Below, one piece after another: positions 52,223 to 63,410 of a stretch of 64,000 nt of DNA. Origin of the DNA: Duganella callida (GTDB lineage Bacteria > Pseudomonadota > Gammaproteobacteria > Burkholderiales > Burkholderiaceae_D); contig NZ_SPVG01000073.1 in assembly GCF_004614165.1 (NCBI RefSeq), forward strand, positions 1 through 64,000, read 5' to 3'. A model generated the notes under the pieces. It saw only the letters and a program-made list of their open reading frames with translations, was not told where the DNA came from and did not search any database. Position 1 is the first letter of the stretch, and each line of letters opens with the position of its first letter. A program made the translations under genes and the position numbers.

Positions 52223-53916
52223 ACCGAGAAGCCGGCCACAGTTTTATTCAGGTCGCCAGCACGCTGGTTCAAGCCTTCGGTCGAGCGGGCGATGCTGTCG
52301 CAGGCGGCAGCCGATTTCTCGGCTTCCTCGGCGATGTATTGCACCGCGGTGCTGACTTCGCGCGCCGTCAGCAACTGCTCGTTGGTGGCTTTCGAAATAT
52401 CGGAAATCGCCAGCGTGGTCTTGACCACGCCCGCCAGGATCTTGTCGAAGGCATCACTGGCCTGGCGCGAAATCTCGCTGCCGGCCGAAACGCGCTTGAC
52501 CGACTCGTTGATCAGCTTGGAAATCTCCTTGGTGGCCTGCGACGAGCGCTCGGCCAGCTTGCGCACCTCGTCCGCCACCACCGAGAAGCCCAGGCCGTGC
52601 TCGCCCGCGCGCGCCGCTTCGATCGCCGCGTTGAAGGCCAGCATATTGGTCTGGTTGGCGATGTCGCTGATCACCTTGACGATTTCGCCGATGTCTTCCG
52701 ACGAGCGGTTGATCAGGTCCATGGCTTCGATCGACTTGGCCACCGCCTTGGCGCCGGCTTCGGCTTCCTGGTGGGTGGACTTGGCCATGGTGTCGGCGTC
52801 GGAGGTGTTGCCGGCGATGGTGTTGATCGAGCTGGTCAGGCCGTCGATCGAGGCGTTCATCTGTTCCACGGTCGCGCCCAGCGCCTGGGTGCCGACCGCC
52901 ACCGCGTTGGAGCGCTCGGCGATGGTGGTGGAAGCGTCGGCCAGACCGCTGGCGGACATCACGACGTTGCTGATCACCTTGCGCAGGTCGGAAATCATCT
53001 TGCTGATGCCCTCGGCCAGCTGATCCAGCGGTTCTTCGCCCTCGACGGTGATGCTGCTGGTCAGGTCGCCGTTGGCGGCGCGCTCGACCGACTCCAGCAG
53101 GCGGGCGATTTTCTCGCTGTCGGCCTTGGCCTTGGATGCCACCGATTCCTCCAGTTCCACCTGGGCGGTAATATCGGTTGCGTATTTGACTATTTTGTAT
53201 GGCTGGCCATTCAAATCCAGGATGGGATTATAAGTGGCCTGGATCCATATGGTTTTTTTGTTATTTCCTATTCTTTTATAACGACCGCTGTCAAATTCGC
53301 CACGATTTAATTTTTGCCAGAAGCGTTTATATTCGGCGCTGGCGGCGAATTCCGGCTCGACAAACATCCGGTGATGCTCGCCTTTAATGTCGTCGAGATA
53401 ATAACCCATGACATCGAGGAAATTATCGTTGGCGGTCAGCACGTGACCCTGCATGTCGAACTCGATCACCGCCTGGGCCTTGCTGATGGCGCTGACCTTG
53501 CCTTCATACTCGGCATTGCGCAGCTTGCCGTTGGTGATGTCGGTGGCGAACTTGATAATCTTGTAGGGCTTGCCGTCGGCATCCATCACCGGATTATAGG
53601 AGGCATTGATCCAGACTTCGCGGCCATCCCTGGTCAGCCGCTTGAATTCGCCCTGCTGGAACTGGCCCGCGGCCAGATCGGCCCAGAATTGCTTGTACAC
53701 CGGCGAGGCGGCGTACTCGGCTTCGCAAAACATCGCGTGGTGGCGGCCCTGCACGTCGGCCAGCGTGTAGCCCAGCACCTGCAGGAAGTTTTCGTTGGCG
53801 TGCAATATCTTGCCTTCGAGATCGAATTCGATCACGGCCTGGACGCGGTTCAGCGCCGCGTGAATGGCCTGAAGCTCGACGTCCTGGGTCTGGATTACCT
53901 GGCTGGGTGCGTTCAT
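52219..53916 (-). CDS. Soluble chemoreceptor with two PAS domains
   Basis: A 565-residue methyl-accepting protein without membrane helices. Two PAS domains (about residues 18-130 and 140-255; each with VIEFD...ANENFL or TANDNFL and a DITNGK/DITAQV exit) resemble the Aer/McpB-type redox or aerotaxis sensors. They are followed by a HAMP-like segment and the signalling hairpin with tip [21 protein letters not shown]. It is the first gene of mcp-cheR-cheD-cheW3 and probably the receptor this operon modifies. The cofactor (FAD or haem) cannot be read from sequence alone. Confidence 0.93.
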   Translation of the reverse strand: MNAPSQVIQTQDVELQAIHAALNRVQAVIEFDLEGKILHANENFLQVLGYTLADVQGRHHAMFCEAEYAASPVYKQFWADLAAGQFQQGEFKRLTRDGREVWINASYNPVMDADGKPYKIIKFATDITNGKLRNAEYEGKVSAISKAQAVIEFDMQGHVLTANDNFLDVMGYYLDDIKGEHHRMFVEPEFAASAEYKRFWQKLNRGEFDSGRYKRIGNNKKTIWIQATYNPILDLNGQPYKIVKYATDITAQVELEESVASKAKADSEKIARLLESVERAANGDLTSSITVEGEEPLDQLAEGISKMISDLRKVISNVVMSASGLADASTTIAERSNAVAVGTQALGATVEQMNASIDGLTSSINTIAGNTSDADTMAKSTHQEAEAGAKAVAKSIEAMDLINRSSEDIGEIVKVISDIANQTNMLAFNAAIEAARAGEHGLGFSVVADEVRKLAERSSQATKEISKLINESVKRVSAGSEISRQASDAFDKILAGVVKTTLAISDISKATNEQLLTAREVSTAVQYIAEEAEKSAAACDSIARSTEGLNQRAGDLNKTVAGFSV

Positions 53917-54226
53917 AAATATGTCCCTGTCCTATACAATTTAAATGCCTGTGACAATTCGTGAGAATTAAGCTGATATTCGGGGGCGGGGAATATATCG
54001 GTTCGATTAATTATTTCCCGTATTTAAGTCTGAAGCAAGCTGAGCAATAAAGAATCACCGGCAAGTGTACTCCGCGCACGACACACCGGCGCACGTTTCT
54101 CTTCATTGCTAAGTTCGGTCGCGCCAACCAAAAGTCCCGCGGTTCCCGCTAAAAAAATAACACGATCGTTCTTTTTATGCGGTATAGTGAACAAGTTGCC
54201 CATTCAACCAACAATAAGGAAGAGAC
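53917..54226. promoter_or_regulatory. 310-base divergent control region, PAS receptor / beta-oxidation gene
   Basis: No gene is visible in this AT-rich gap. On the minus strand TTGTCA, then 15 bases, TATAGG stand just upstream of the receptor gene. On the plus strand TATAGT (54183-54188) lies 39 bases before the beta-oxidation gene, with the palindrome ACGATCGT at 54162-54169 where a -35 would be. That is a plausible TetR-type operator. The middle is featureless. Confidence 0.45.
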
Positions 54227-56311
<2,085 letters not shown>

Positions 56312-56322
56312 GCGATGTAGTG

Positions 56323-56372
56323 AAATGCTCACATTCCATAAAGAAATATTAATGGCCTGTGAGCATTTTTAT
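56323..56372 (+). terminator. Terminator after the beta-oxidation gene
   Basis: AAATGCTCACA (56323-56333) pairs perfectly with TGTGAGCATTT (56358-56368) across an AT-rich 24-base loop, then TTATT. A TATAAT follows at 56384-56389 and may be the -10 of the PEP-CTERM gene. Confidence 0.6.
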
Positions 56373-56477
56373 TGAAACGGGCTTATAATTCCTGACAACA
56401 GCATTCGTAAGCTCTGCGCCCCAAAAAATGGTGCGAGTTGCAGTATTCAGCGACCCCATCCACTTTTCGAGGCTCTT

Positions 56478-57128
56478 ATGAAACGTACCCTTCTTGCTGC
56501 CGCATTGGCAGCCACGGCCGTCGGCTCGGCGAACGCAGCCGCCATCAGCGGTTTGAAAAACACCGGCACCGGCGCCGCCGGCACGCCGGACAGCAACTAC
56601 CACCTGAGCGCGGCCAGCAGCGACACCGCCATCAGCGCCACGGTGCCGACCATCACCATCGACAACCAGTGGCCGATCAATCTATGGCTGGCGAACAGCG
56701 ACACGTCGAAATGGATCACGCCGACGGCCAGCCAATCGCAAAGTTTCGACGCCTGGAGCGCCGGCACCTACACCTACACCCTGAACTTCGACCTGAGCGG
56801 CTACAACGCCGCCACGGCCGCGTTCACCGGCCGCCTGGCGGCCGACAACTCGGTGGTGGTCAAGCTGAACAACCAGGTCATCAGCAGTGCCAGCGGCTTC
56901 ACCGACTGGAGTGCCTTCAGCGCCAACAGCGGCTTCGTCAGCGGCATCAACCAGCTGGATTTCGTGGTCAGCAACTGGGCACAAAACGGCGGCAACCCGA
57001 CCGGCCTGCGGGTGGAATTCCTGAGCTCCGGCATCGCCGCCGCCGTCCCGGAACCGGAAACCTACGCCATGCTGCTAAGCGGCCTGGCAATCCTCGGTTA
57101 CGCCGCCCGCCGCCGCAAGCGCGCCTGA
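56478..57128 (+). CDS. PEP-CTERM sorting domain protein
   Basis: A 216-residue secreted protein: a signal peptide (MKRTLLAAALAATAVGSANA), a beta-rich, Ser/Thr/Asn-rich body (TASQSQSFDAWSAGTYTYTL, and so on), and at the C-terminus VPEPETYAMLLSGLAILGY plus RRRKR. The last part is the PEP-CTERM signal recognised by exosortase and coupled to exopolysaccharide export. No exosortase gene is in the window. Function of the body unknown. The RAYT element begins 5 bases after its stop. Confidence 0.93.
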   Translation: MKRTLLAAALAATAVGSANAAAISGLKNTGTGAAGTPDSNYHLSAASSDTAISATVPTITIDNQWPINLWLANSDTSKWITPTASQSQSFDAWSAGTYTYTLNFDLSGYNAATAAFTGRLAADNSVVVKLNNQVISSASGFTDWSAFSANSGFVSGINQLDFVVSNWAQNGGNPTGLRVEFLSSGIAAAVPEPETYAMLLSGLAILGYAARRRKRA

Positions 57129-57133
57129 CCTTA

Positions 57134-57179
57134 ATCCGGGGTCAGTTCTGCCAATCGCACACGGACACGGCCGTAGCGG
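57134..57179 (+). repeat. Left REP half-site of the RAYT element
   Basis: ATCCGGGGTCAGTTCTGCC and the bases up to CACACG match palindromes A and C exactly over 30 and 26 bases. It continues with GACACGGCCGTAGCGG, whose GTAGCG also lies near the core of A and C. The matching right arm is not here; it appears at 58087 behind the transposase gene. Confidence 0.9.
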
Positions 57180-57245
57180 GGCGCAGTATGCGGTTTTCTG
57201 ATCTGGATCAGATGAAGGCGTGATGGTTGAGATAGGGTAGGCTCC

Positions 57246-58118
57246 ATGAGCCGCCCATTACGTCTTGAATTTCCTGGTTGCCTGTACCACGTCACCGCAC
57301 GTGGCGACAGGCAGCAGGCTATTTTTCGTAGCGATACCGATCGCCTGCACTGGTTGGAGCTGCTGGAGAACACCTGCGCTCGGTTCAATTTCACCGTGTA
57401 CAGTTTCTGCCAGATGGGCAACCATTATCATATCCTGCTGGAAACCGGCGAGGCCAACTTGTCGAGAGGCATGCGTCAACTAAATGGCACTTATTCCCAG
57501 TACTTCAATCGTCGATACCGGCTTGTCGGTCATGTTTTCCAGGGACGCTACAGCGCGATTCTGGTCCAAAAGGAAGCCCATCTGCGCGAACTGGCCCGCT
57601 ATGTCGTGCTGAATCCGGTGCGCGCGGGGCTGGTCAAGCGTCCAGAGGATTGGGCCTGGAGCAGCTATCGCCTCACGGTGCAGGACGATCAGCCGCCTGT
57701 CTGGCTGAATGCTGCGTGGATGCTGGCGCAGTTCGGAAGTACTCGCCGCGAGGCGATCCTGGCTTACCAACGATTTGTCGCGAACGGCATGACCGCCGAA
57801 AGTCCGATCAAACATGCACGCCACAAGTTGCTGCTCGGCGATGATAGCTTCATCAACCGATACCAGCAGCCGCAATTGCTGAACGAAGTCACCAAAGAGC
57901 ATCGTCGCGCGCTGGCGCTTCCACTAGCACAATACCAGGCGAGCTTCCCTGACCGTGATATGGCGATGGCGCAGGCTTACTTTTCCACTGCGTACACGAT
58001 GAGCCAGATTGCCGGACACTTCGGCGTGTCATATCGCACGGTCAGCCGTATCGTCCAGCGCGTGGAAGCACAGCTAAAGCACAGCTCGTGTGCGATTGGC
58101 AGAACTGACCCCAGATGA
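57246..58118 (+). CDS. REP-associated tyrosine transposase (RAYT, Y1 HUH family)
   Basis: A 290-residue single-strand-type transposase. The Y1 domain begins RPLRLEFPGCLYHVTARG. The metal-binding HUH motif is His60-Tyr61-His62 in MGNHYHILLE, and the likely nucleophile is Tyr119 in RYVVLNPVRAGL. A C-terminal extension holds a helix-turn-helix (MSQIAGHFGVSYRTVSRIVQ, about residues 250-270). The last residues, CAIGRTDPR, are encoded by the right inverted repeat itself. The gene lies inside 26-base inverted repeats identical to the ends of two other palindromes in the window, which suggests it mobilises them. All catalytic residues are intact. Confidence 0.93.
   Translation: MSRPLRLEFPGCLYHVTARGDRQQAIFRSDTDRLHWLELLENTCARFNFTVYSFCQMGNHYHILLETGEANLSRGMRQLNGTYSQYFNRRYRLVGHVFQGRYSAILVQKEAHLRELARYVVLNPVRAGLVKRPEDWAWSSYRLTVQDDQPPVWLNAAWMLAQFGSTRREAILAYQRFVANGMTAESPIKHARHKLLLGDDSFINRYQQPQLLNEVTKEHRRALALPLAQYQASFPDRDMAMAQAYFSTAYTMSQIAGHFGVSYRTVSRIVQRVEAQLKHSSCAIGRTDPR
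58087..58112 (-). repeat. Right REP half-site, inside the RAYT gene end
   Basis: CGTGTGCGATTGGC and the bases to CTGACCCC are the exact inverted copy of the left repeat (57138-57163). The stop codon of the transposase lies 4 bases beyond it. Confidence 0.92.
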
Positions 58119-58141
58119 AAAAAGCCGCCCGCAGGCGGCTT
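58118..58141 (-). terminator. Terminator of the MHS transporter gene
   Basis: AAGCCGCC (58122-58129), loop CGCA, GGCGGCTT (58134-58141), with a T-run on the minus strand (plus-strand As at 58118-58123). It touches the transposase stop codon, so the RAYT element ends exactly against this terminator. Confidence 0.85.
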
Positions 58142-58160
58142 GGGATGGATCGAACCGGCT

Positions 58161-59855
58161 TCAGTCGTGCGCGTAGATGTTGTTGTCCTTGGTTTCGCGG
58201 ATGAACAGGGTGCCGATCACAACGGTGATCAGGGCCACGATGATCGGGTACCACAGGCCGTAGTAGATGTCGCCCTTGAACGCCACCAGCGCGAATGAAA
58301 TCGTCGGCAGCAGGCCGCCAAACCAGCCGTTGCCGATGTGGTAGGGCAGCGACATGGAGGTGTAGCGTATGCGGGTCGGGAACATTTCCACCAGCATGGC
58401 GGCAATCGGGCCGTACACCATGGTCACGTACAGCACCAGCACGAACAGGATCAGCACCACCATCGGTTTGTTGATCTGCGTGTCGTCCGCCTTGGCGGGA
58501 TAGCCTGCGGCCTTGATGGCGCCACCGACTTCTTTTTTCAGCGCCGCCTCGGCATCCTTGCTGGCTTTGTCGAAGTTGAGGCCGTCCGGCGTCATGGTGG
58601 CGTTGAACGAGGTGATTTCCTTTTCGCCGACCTTGATTTTGGCCACGCTGCCGGCCGGCGCGTCCTGCTTGGTGTAGGCCACCGAGGCGTTGGACAGCAT
58701 GCCGGTGGCGATGTCGCAGGACGAGGGGAACTTGGTGGTACCGGTCGGGTTGAACTGGAAGTGGCAGGTGGTCGGATCGGCCATCACCACCACCGGCGAG
58801 TTTTTCAGCGCGCTTTCCAGCGCCGGGTTGGCGTAGTGGGTCAGGGCGCCGAACAGCGGGAAGTAGGTGGCCGCGGCGATCACGCAGCCGCCCAGGATGA
58901 TGTATTTGCGGCCGATCTTGTCCGACAGCGAGCCGAAGAAGATGAAGAACGGCGTCGCCAGCGCCAGCCCCAGCGCCACCAGGATATTGGCGGTGGCGCC
59001 ATCGACCTTCAGCACCTGGGTCATGAAGAACAGCGCGTAGAACTGGCCGGTGTACCACACCACCGCCTGGCCCATGGTCAGGCCGATCAGCGCCAGGATG
59101 ACGATCTTCAGGTTGCCCCATTGGCCGAACGCTTCGCTCAGCGGCGCTTTCGAGGTCTTGCCTTCGGCCTTCATCTTGGCAAACGCCGGCGATTCGTTCA
59201 TCGACAGGCGGATCCATACCGAAATGCCCAGCAGCAGCACGGAAACCAGGAAGGGCACGCGCCAGCCCCAGGCGTTAAAGGCTTCCTCGCCGATCGCGGT
59301 GCGGGTGCCCAGGATCACCAGCAGCGACAGGAACAGGCCCAGCGTCGCAGTGGTCTGGATCCAGGAGGTGAACGCGCCGCGCTTGCCGTGCGGCGCATGT
59401 TCGGCCACGTAGGTCGCGGCGCCACCGTACTCGCCGCCCAGCGCCAGGCCCTGCAGCAGACGCAGGCCGACCAGCACGATGGGCGCGGCGATGCCGATGG
59501 CCGCATAGCCGGGCAACAGGCCGACAATGAAGGTGGAGCCGCCCATGATCAGGATGGTGATCAGGAAGGTGTATTTACGGCCGATCATGTCGCCCAGCCG
59601 GCCGAACACCAGCGCGCCGAACGGCCGCACGATGAAGCCCGCGGCGAACGCCAGCAGCGCGAAGATGAAACTGGTGGTCGGATCGCCGATGAAGAATTGC
59701 TTGGCGATGATAGGCGCCAGCGAACCGTACAGATAGAAGTCGTACCACTCGAACACGGTGCCCAGCGATGACGCAAAGATCACTTTGCGTTCCTCGGCGG
59801 TGATCCCCGCTGCTTTGGACCCACGCAGATCAGCGGTACCCGATGATGTTGCCAT
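58161..59855 (-). CDS. MFS transporter, metabolite:H+ symporter (MHS) family
   Basis: A 564-residue major-facilitator protein of the MHS type (ProP/ShiA-like). Signatures are LGTVFEWYDFYLYGSLAPII at the start, FGALVFGRLGDMIGRKYTFL in the TM2-3 loop, and LLQGLALGGEYGGAATYVAEH in the TM4-5 region. It is about 120 residues longer than usual because of a large soluble insertion (about residues 345-465) in the second half. The substrate is probably a small organic acid or betaine-like solute. It is divergent from the thiolase operon across 199 bases. Confidence 0.9.
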   Translation of the reverse strand: MATSSGTADLRGSKAAGITAEERKVIFASSLGTVFEWYDFYLYGSLAPIIAKQFFIGDPTTSFIFALLAFAAGFIVRPFGALVFGRLGDMIGRKYTFLITILIMGGSTFIVGLLPGYAAIGIAAPIVLVGLRLLQGLALGGEYGGAATYVAEHAPHGKRGAFTSWIQTTATLGLFLSLLVILGTRTAIGEEAFNAWGWRVPFLVSVLLLGISVWIRLSMNESPAFAKMKAEGKTSKAPLSEAFGQWGNLKIVILALIGLTMGQAVVWYTGQFYALFFMTQVLKVDGATANILVALGLALATPFFIFFGSLSDKIGRKYIILGGCVIAAATYFPLFGALTHYANPALESALKNSPVVVMADPTTCHFQFNPTGTTKFPSSCDIATGMLSNASVAYTKQDAPAGSVAKIKVGEKEITSFNATMTPDGLNFDKASKDAEAALKKEVGGAIKAAGYPAKADDTQINKPMVVLILFVLVLYVTMVYGPIAAMLVEMFPTRIRYTSMSLPYHIGNGWFGGLLPTISFALVAFKGDIYYGLWYPIIVALITVVIGTLFIRETKDNNIYAHD

Positions 59856-59939
59856 GATGTGTCTCCTTTGATTTTATAAGGACTTATCCCCGGCTGAGAT
59901 AGTTAAAACTCCGTCAGCTTGAACCCAGTGTGGACGCCG

Positions 59940-59981
59940 AAACTTACGTCATGCTTGCACCAAACTTACGCGAAACTTACA
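59940..59981. promoter_or_regulatory. Three direct repeats AAACTTAC upstream of the thiolase operon
   Basis: AAACTTACG at 59940-59948 and 59962-59970, and AAACTTACA at 59973-59981. The spacing is irregular (22 and 11 bases). The site lies between the divergent MHS transporter and thiolase genes and is a likely operator for one or both. The regulator is not identifiable from the window. Confidence 0.45.
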
Positions 59982-60054
59982 CCATGATTTGCGAACGACC
60001 GTGCAGAAAATGTGCTATTCTGGGTTGATCAAAACACATACTCAGGAGACTTTC

Positions 60055-61233
60055 ATGACTGATGCCGTCATCGTTTCGACCGCCCGTACCGGTCTGGCCA
60101 AATCGTGGAAAGGCGCGTTCAACATGACGCATGGCGCCACCATGGGCGGTCACGCGCTGCAGGCAGCGATCGGGCGCGCCGGCATCGAGGCGGGCGAGGT
60201 GGAAGACGTGCTGGTCGGCTGTGCCTTCCCCGAAGGCGCCACCGGCGGCAACATCGCGCGCCAGATCGCGCTCCGGGCCGGCTGTCCGGTGAGCACCGCG
60301 GGCATGACCATCAACCGCTTCTGTTCCTCGGGCCTGCAAACGATCGCCACCGCGGCCCAGCGCATCATTGCCGGCGAAGGCGATATTTATGCCGCCGGCG
60401 GCGTCGAATCGATCTCCTGCGTGCAGCAGGAAATGAACACGCACATGTATAAGGAGCTGTGGCTGAAGGAACACAAGCCGGCGCTTTACTGGCCGATGCT
60501 GCAGACCGCCGAAACGGTGGCGCAGCGCTACAACATCAGCCGCGAACGCCAGGACGAATATGGCGTCCGCAGCCAGCAACGCGCCGCCGCGGCACAGGCC
60601 GCAGGACTGTTCGACGCCGAGATCGTGCCGATGACCACGGTGATGGGCGTGGCCGACAAGGCATCCGGCCGCCTGTTGTCGCGCGAGGTGACCATCGCGG
60701 CCGATGAAGGCATCCGCGCCGACACCACGTACGAAGGCGTGGCCAGGATCCGTACCGCGATCCCGGGCGGCGTGATCACCGCCGGCAACGCCAGCCAGTT
60801 CTCGGACGGCGCCGCCATGACCATCGTGATGAACGCGCGGACCGCCGCCGCCAAAGGGTTGCAGCCGCTTGGTATTTTCCGCGCCTTCGCCGTGGCTGGC
60901 TGCGAGCCGGATGAAATGGGCATCGGCCCCGTCTTTGCCGTGCCAAAGCTGCTGAAGAAGGCGGGACTGAAGGTAGACGACATCGGCCTGTGGGAATTGA
61001 ATGAAGCGTTTGCCGTGCAGGTGCTGTATTGCGCCGACCAGCTGGGCATTCCGATGGATCGTCTGAACGTGAACGGCGGCGCAATCGCGGTCGGCCATCC
61101 GTACGGCGTCTCGGGCGCGCGCCTGACCGGCCATGCGCTGCTCGAAGGCAAGCGGCGTGGCGTGCAATATGTGGTGGTCACCATGTGCATCGGTGGCGGC
61201 CAGGGAGCGGCGGGCCTGTTCGAAGTGGTGTAA
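60055..61233 (+). CDS. Acetyl-CoA C-acyltransferase (thiolase)
   Basis: A 392-residue thiolase. The acylated Cys90 is in [12 protein letters not shown], the catalytic His in [16 protein letters not shown], and the second Cys in [13 protein letters not shown]. It cleaves 3-oxoacyl-CoA, or makes acetoacetyl-CoA in reverse. The start at 60055 ([14 protein letters not shown], after SD CAGGAGA) is chosen; an upstream extension to 59989 runs through the promoter. It begins the operon thiolase, acyl-CoA dehydrogenase, Dabb protein, SDR, with 3 bases to the next gene. Confidence 0.95.
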   Translation: MTDAVIVSTARTGLAKSWKGAFNMTHGATMGGHALQAAIGRAGIEAGEVEDVLVGCAFPEGATGGNIARQIALRAGCPVSTAGMTINRFCSSGLQTIATAAQRIIAGEGDIYAAGGVESISCVQQEMNTHMYKELWLKEHKPALYWPMLQTAETVAQRYNISRERQDEYGVRSQQRAAAAQAAGLFDAEIVPMTTVMGVADKASGRLLSREVTIAADEGIRADTTYEGVARIRTAIPGGVITAGNASQFSDGAAMTIVMNARTAAAKGLQPLGIFRAFAVAGCEPDEMGIGPVFAVPKLLKKAGLKVDDIGLWELNEAFAVQVLYCADQLGIPMDRLNVNGGAIAVGHPYGVSGARLTGHALLEGKRRGVQYVVVTMCIGGGQGAAGLFEVV

Positions 61234-61236
61234 GCG

Positions 61237-63078
61237 ATGGACTCGACCATCCTGTCGCGCCGCGACCTCAACTTCCTGCTCTACGAATGGCTGGACGCGG
61301 AAGCACTGACCCGCCGCGTCCGTTTTCAGGACCACAACCGCGAAACCTTCGACGCCGCCATCGACACGGCCGAACGGCTGGCCACCGAACTGTTCGCGCC
61401 GCACAACAAGAAAAGCGACAGCAACGAGCCGCATGTGGTGGACGGCAAGGTGCAAATCATCCCCGAGGTGAAAGCCGCGCTGCAGGCCTTTTCGGCGGCT
61501 GGCCTGATGGCGGCCGGCCAGGACTTCGAACGCGGCGGCATGCAGCTGCCGGTATTGCTGGAAAAAGTGCTGGCAGCCTATTTCACGGCCGCCAATGTGG
61601 CTACCTCGGCCTATACCTTCCTCACCATGAGCAACGCCAACACCTTGCTCAAGACCGGCTCGCCGGAACAGATCGCGCGCTTCGTCGATCCGATGCTGGA
61701 AGGGCGTTTTTTTGGCACCATGTGCTTGTCCGAGCCGCAGGCCGGGTCCAGCCTGTCCGACATCACCACGCGCGCGGTGCCGGATGGCGATCGGCAATAC
61801 CGCATCCGCGGCAACAAGATGTGGATTTCGGCCGGCGAGCACGAACTGTCGGAAAACATCATCCACCTGGTGCTGGCCAAGATCCCCGGCGCCGATGGCA
61901 AGCTGGTGCCGGGCGTGAAGGGGATCTCGCTGTTCATCGTGCCAAAATTCCTGGTCAACGACGACGGCACGCTGGGCGCGCGCAACGATGTCGCGCTGGC
62001 CGGCCTGAATCACAAGATGGGCAACCGCGGCACCACCAACTGTCTGCTGAATTTCGGCGAGAACGGCGGCGCCATCGGTTATCTGGTCGGCAGGCCCGGT
62101 CAAGGCCTGGCCAACATGTTCCACATGATGAACGAAGCGCGCATCGGCGTCGGCATGGGCGCGGCGGTGCTCGGTTACACCGCTTATCTGCACGCGCTCG
62201 ATTACGCCCGTAACCGCCTGCAGGGCCGGCATCCGGCGCAGAAAGACCCGGCGCAACCGCAACTGGCCATCATCGAGCACACCGACGTGCGGCGCATGCT
62301 GCTGGCGCAGAAAGCCTACGTGGAAGGCGCGCTCGGCCTGGTGCTGTACAGCGCGCGCCTGGTCGACGAGCAGCACACGGCGGAAACGCCGGAAGCGCGC
62401 GAGCACGCCGCCCGCCTGCTCGATTTCCTGACCCCGATCACCAAATCCTGGCCCTCGCAATGGTGCGTGGAGGCCAACAGTCTGGCCATCCAGGTACACG
62501 GCGGCTACGGTTACACGCGCGATTACAACGTCGAGCAGTTTTACCGCGACAACCGCCTGAATGCGATCCACGAAGGCACGCACGGGATCCATGGCCTGGA
62601 CCTGCTGGGCCGCAAGGTGACGCTGCAGGATGGCGCCTTGTTCCGCGCATTTGGCGGCGAGATACGCAAAACTGTGCGCAAAGTGCGCGGCAGCGTCGCG
62701 CTGCCCGATGGCGCGCCGCCGGCGTGGGCCGAGATCGGCAAGGAACTGCGCGCGCATGCGGACGCGCTGGAGCAGTCCTGGCAGGCGCTGGAGCAAGTGA
62801 CGCAGAAGCTGTATGCTGTCGGCGATTTGAACAAGACGCTGGCCAACGCCAGCACCTATCTGGAAGCGACCGGGCACATCGTGGTGGCCTGGATCTGGCT
62901 GCAGCAGGCGCTGGTGGCCGCGGCGGCGCTCGATGACGCCGATGCGGATTTTTATCGCGGCAAGCTGCAAGCCTGCCGCTATTTCTTCCACTGGGAGCTG
63001 CCCAAGGTCGGTCCGCAGCTGGCGCTGCTGGCCAGCATAGACACCACCACGCTCGAGATGCGCGATGCGTGGTTTTAA
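61237..63078 (+). CDS. Acyl-CoA dehydrogenase, large (DmdC-like) type
   Basis: A 613-residue flavoenzyme longer than the classic 380-residue form because of a C-terminal domain, as in the group often called 3-methylmercaptopropionyl-CoA dehydrogenase. Motifs: GTMCLSEPQAGSSLSDI (FAD contact), NHKMGNRGTTNC, and VHGGYGYTRDYNVEQFYRD, with the catalytic Glu near NAIHEGTHGIHG. It oxidises an acyl-CoA to the 2-enoyl-CoA. It lies between the thiolase and Dabb genes. The true substrate (fatty, branched or methylthio acyl chains) cannot be told from sequence. Confidence 0.92.
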   Translation: MDSTILSRRDLNFLLYEWLDAEALTRRVRFQDHNRETFDAAIDTAERLATELFAPHNKKSDSNEPHVVDGKVQIIPEVKAALQAFSAAGLMAAGQDFERGGMQLPVLLEKVLAAYFTAANVATSAYTFLTMSNANTLLKTGSPEQIARFVDPMLEGRFFGTMCLSEPQAGSSLSDITTRAVPDGDRQYRIRGNKMWISAGEHELSENIIHLVLAKIPGADGKLVPGVKGISLFIVPKFLVNDDGTLGARNDVALAGLNHKMGNRGTTNCLLNFGENGGAIGYLVGRPGQGLANMFHMMNEARIGVGMGAAVLGYTAYLHALDYARNRLQGRHPAQKDPAQPQLAIIEHTDVRRMLLAQKAYVEGALGLVLYSARLVDEQHTAETPEAREHAARLLDFLTPITKSWPSQWCVEANSLAIQVHGGYGYTRDYNVEQFYRDNRLNAIHEGTHGIHGLDLLGRKVTLQDGALFRAFGGEIRKTVRKVRGSVALPDGAPPAWAEIGKELRAHADALEQSWQALEQVTQKLYAVGDLNKTLANASTYLEATGHIVVAWIWLQQALVAAAALDDADADFYRGKLQACRYFFHWELPKVGPQLALLASIDTTTLEMRDAWF

Positions 63079-63096
63079 CCGAAGAAAGAGAACGAC

Positions 63097-63399
63097 ATGC
63101 TGAAACACATCGTGATGTGGAAACTGAAGGAACACGCCGAGGGCGCCGACCGCGCCGCCAACGCCGCCAAGCTGAAGCAGATGCTGGAGTCGTGCGCCGA
63201 TCTGGTTCCCGGCATCCTGAAGTTCGAAGTGGCGCTGGCGCAGCCCGGCCTGGAAGCCACTTACGACATCATCCTGTATTCGGAATTCACCGACAAGGCG
63301 GCGCTGGATGCCTATCAGGTGCATCCGGACCACGTGGCGATCAAGCCGTTCTTCGGCGCCGTGCGCGAAGAGCGCCAATGCATGGACTACGAAATCTGA
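63097..63399 (+). CDS. Dabb-domain (dimeric alpha-beta barrel) protein
   Basis: A 100-residue stress-responsive A/B-barrel protein starting MLKHIVMWKLKEHAEG and ending with DHVAIKPFFGAVREERQCMDY. Such proteins form dimeric ferredoxin-like barrels. Some are enzymes on polyketide or small carbonyl compounds, most are uncharacterised. The SD AAAGAGA lies upstream, 18 bases after the dehydrogenase. It probably serves the same catabolic operon. Confidence 0.88.
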   Translation: MLKHIVMWKLKEHAEGADRAANAAKLKQMLESCADLVPGILKFEVALAQPGLEATYDIILYSEFTDKAALDAYQVHPDHVAIKPFFGAVREERQCMDYEI

Positions 63400-63410
63400 G
63401 GAGCACGCCT

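Noticed and set aside
57182..57210. TCTGATCTGGATCAGA upstream of the RAYT gene as another repeat
   Set aside because: It is a short imperfect palindrome seen once; it may be a promoter-region site, but there is no support.
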